The notes under the pieces are model-generated. The model made no database searches and was not told where the DNA came from. It saw nothing but the letters and a program-made list of their open reading frames with translations. Shown here piece after piece: positions 4,876 to 5,657 of a stretch of DNA of 5,657 nucleotides (position 1 is its first letter; the number at the start of each line of letters is the position of its first letter). Origin of the DNA: Lachnospiraceae bacterium (lineage in GTDB: Bacteria; Bacillota_A; Clostridia; Lachnospirales; Lachnospiraceae); NCBI GenBank assembly GCA_009774465.1, contig VSNT01000326.1, forward strand, positions 1 through 5,657. The letters run 5' to 3'. The position numbers and the translations under genes were made by a program.

Positions 4876-5657
4876 GTGGACGGGGAAACGACAATCGCCC
4901 AGGGGCTGCACGTCACGGACGACAGCGCGGGCTATGATGCCGCCTGCAAGCGTGTCCTGTCTGAAAAGGCAATCCTGGCGCGGATTATGAAGTCCTGCCT
5001 GGAAGAATACAAGGATTGCGATGTCAATGACATTGCCGAGAAGTACATAGAGGGCCAACCCCAGGTGTCCGCCGTCCCGGTGCTGCCGGACGAGGGCGGC
5101 ACAGTCATCAGCGGTATGGACACCGAGGACAAATCTGTGCATGAGGGGACAGTCACCTATGACATTCGCTTTCGTGCCATCGTCCCCGGCTCCGAGGAAC
5201 AAATTGCCCTCATCATCAACGTGGAGGCGCAGAACGATTTTTATCCCGGCTATCCGCTGATAAAGCGCGGCATATACTACTGTTGCCGGATGATTTCCTC
5301 CCAGTATGGCCGGGAGTTCACCGGTCCCCACTACGAGAAAATCAAGAAGGTCTACTCCATCTGGATTTGCATGAAACCGCCGCAGTATCGGGAGAATACC
5401 ATCACCCGGTATCGGCTGGTGGAGGAACATTTGGTAGGCGAGGGCAAAGAACCTGTCAGAAATTATGATTTGCTGTCCATCATCATGCTGTGCCTTGGCG
5501 GGCCGGACGGGGCAAATTATGACGGCGTACTGCGGATGCTGGATGTGCTTCTCTCCAACGAAACCAGCGAGGCGGAGAAGCGGAAGATTTTGCAGGACGA
5601 TTACGACATTCAAATGACGCAGACAATGGAAAGGGAGGTGTCGGTCATGTGCAATCT
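4876..5657 (+). CDS. Rpn/PD-(D/E)XK nuclease family putative transposase, 3' end beyond the window
   Basis: 260 residues are visible; the gene runs off the window. The GTG at 4876 follows AGAAGG by about 8 bases; an in-frame GTG at 4867 is the alternative. The protein matches the abundant Firmicute group annotated as PD-(D/E)XK nuclease family transposase or Rpn recombination-promoting nuclease. Signs are YDAACKRVLSEKAILARIMK (20-39), CDVNDIAEKYIEG (48-60), TYDIRF with Asp96, IINVEAQNDFYPGYPLIKR (113-131) with the E-x-Q form of the nuclease motif (Glu117, Gln119), GIYYCCRMISSQYG, KVYSIWICMKPP (159-169) and MEREVSVMCN at the edge. Rpn proteins are DNA endonucleases that raise RecA-independent recombination. 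Some act in phage defence, where length-variable forms modulate activity. Membership is clear, but whether this copy is a transposase, housekeeping or defence protein cannot be told. The gene is intact as far as seen and GC-rich like the element backbone. Confidence 0.85.
   Translation, partial: MDGETTIAQGLHVTDDSAGYDAACKRVLSEKAILARIMKSCLEEYKDCDVNDIAEKYIEGQPQVSAVPVLPDEGGTVISGMDTEDKSVHEGTVTYDIRFRAIVPGSEEQIALIINVEAQNDFYPGYPLIKRGIYYCCRMISSQYGREFTGPHYEKIKKVYSIWICMKPPQYRENTITRYRLVEEHLVGEGKEPVRNYDLLSIIMLCLGGPDGANYDGVLRMLDVLLSNETSEAEKRKILQDDYDIQMTQTMEREVSVMCN

Noticed and set aside
4651..5613. A 320-codon open frame on the minus strand
   Set aside because: It lies antisense to the well-recognised Rpn-type gene, overlaps the secreted protein's promoter and shows no family features.
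1..5657. CRISPR arrays, tRNA or rRNA genes and complete insertion sequences
   Set aside because: No regularly spaced repeats, cloverleaf-like segments, rRNA-like stretches or terminal inverted repeats around a transposase were seen on reading.

Overview
The window looks like accessory DNA from a gut-type Firmicute of the class Clostridia. Reasons: strong AAGGAGG-type ribosome binding sites, several gene families typical of clostridial integrative conjugative elements (a C39-like conjugation-associated hydrolase, a sigma-like small regulator, a large serine recombinase, DUF3847), and abrupt switches between GC-rich element backbone and AT-rich cargo. No rRNA, tRNA or CRISPR array was seen. Family names come from recognising the translated sequence; no database search was possible.

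Layout. (a) 1-911: 3' part of a GC-rich C39-like cysteine peptidase gene. Two in-frame TAG codons lie at 21-23 and 30-32, and near 672 the gene switches abruptly into an unrelated AT-rich tail. (b) 977-2128: AT-rich cargo gene for a 383-residue modular protein with a CHAP/NlpC-like cysteine domain, one InlB-type (Listeria-Bacteroides) repeat and a C-terminal ricin-B-like lectin domain. (c) 2129-2823: about 700 bases with no convincing gene but many hairpins: an inverted repeat over a perfect TATAAT, a 10-bp hairpin, a strong terminator, an 11-bp long-range inverted repeat with competing pairings, and a 14-bp stem that buries the ribosome binding site of the next gene. (d) 2824-3817: three broken element genes joined end to end: the N-terminal part of a sigma-like regulator, the middle and zinc-ribbon part of a serine recombinase in another frame, and, on the opposite strand, the N-terminal 80 residues of a DUF3847 protein. 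(e) 3838-4140: a gene-free block of tandem hairpins holding a candidate transfer origin (oriT), with a perfect inverted repeat followed by AAGTGCGCCCT, the core recalled for IncQ/RSF1010-type nick sites. (f) 4148-4654, minus strand: an unrecognised 168-residue secreted or membrane-anchored protein with a good extended -10 promoter. (g) 4876 to the window end: an Rpn/PD-(D/E)XK nuclease family putative transposase, running off the edge.

How it fits together. The window reads as a decayed mosaic of at least one conjugative element. The recombination and regulatory genes are broken. A possible cis-acting oriT survives without its relaxase in view, so the DNA could only be moved in trans. Self-contained cargo (the lectin/hydrolase protein, the secreted protein, the Rpn protein) sits between the remnants. 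The best leads are the orphan oriT, the modular protein with no visible signal peptide, and the structured leader before the broken sigma-like gene.
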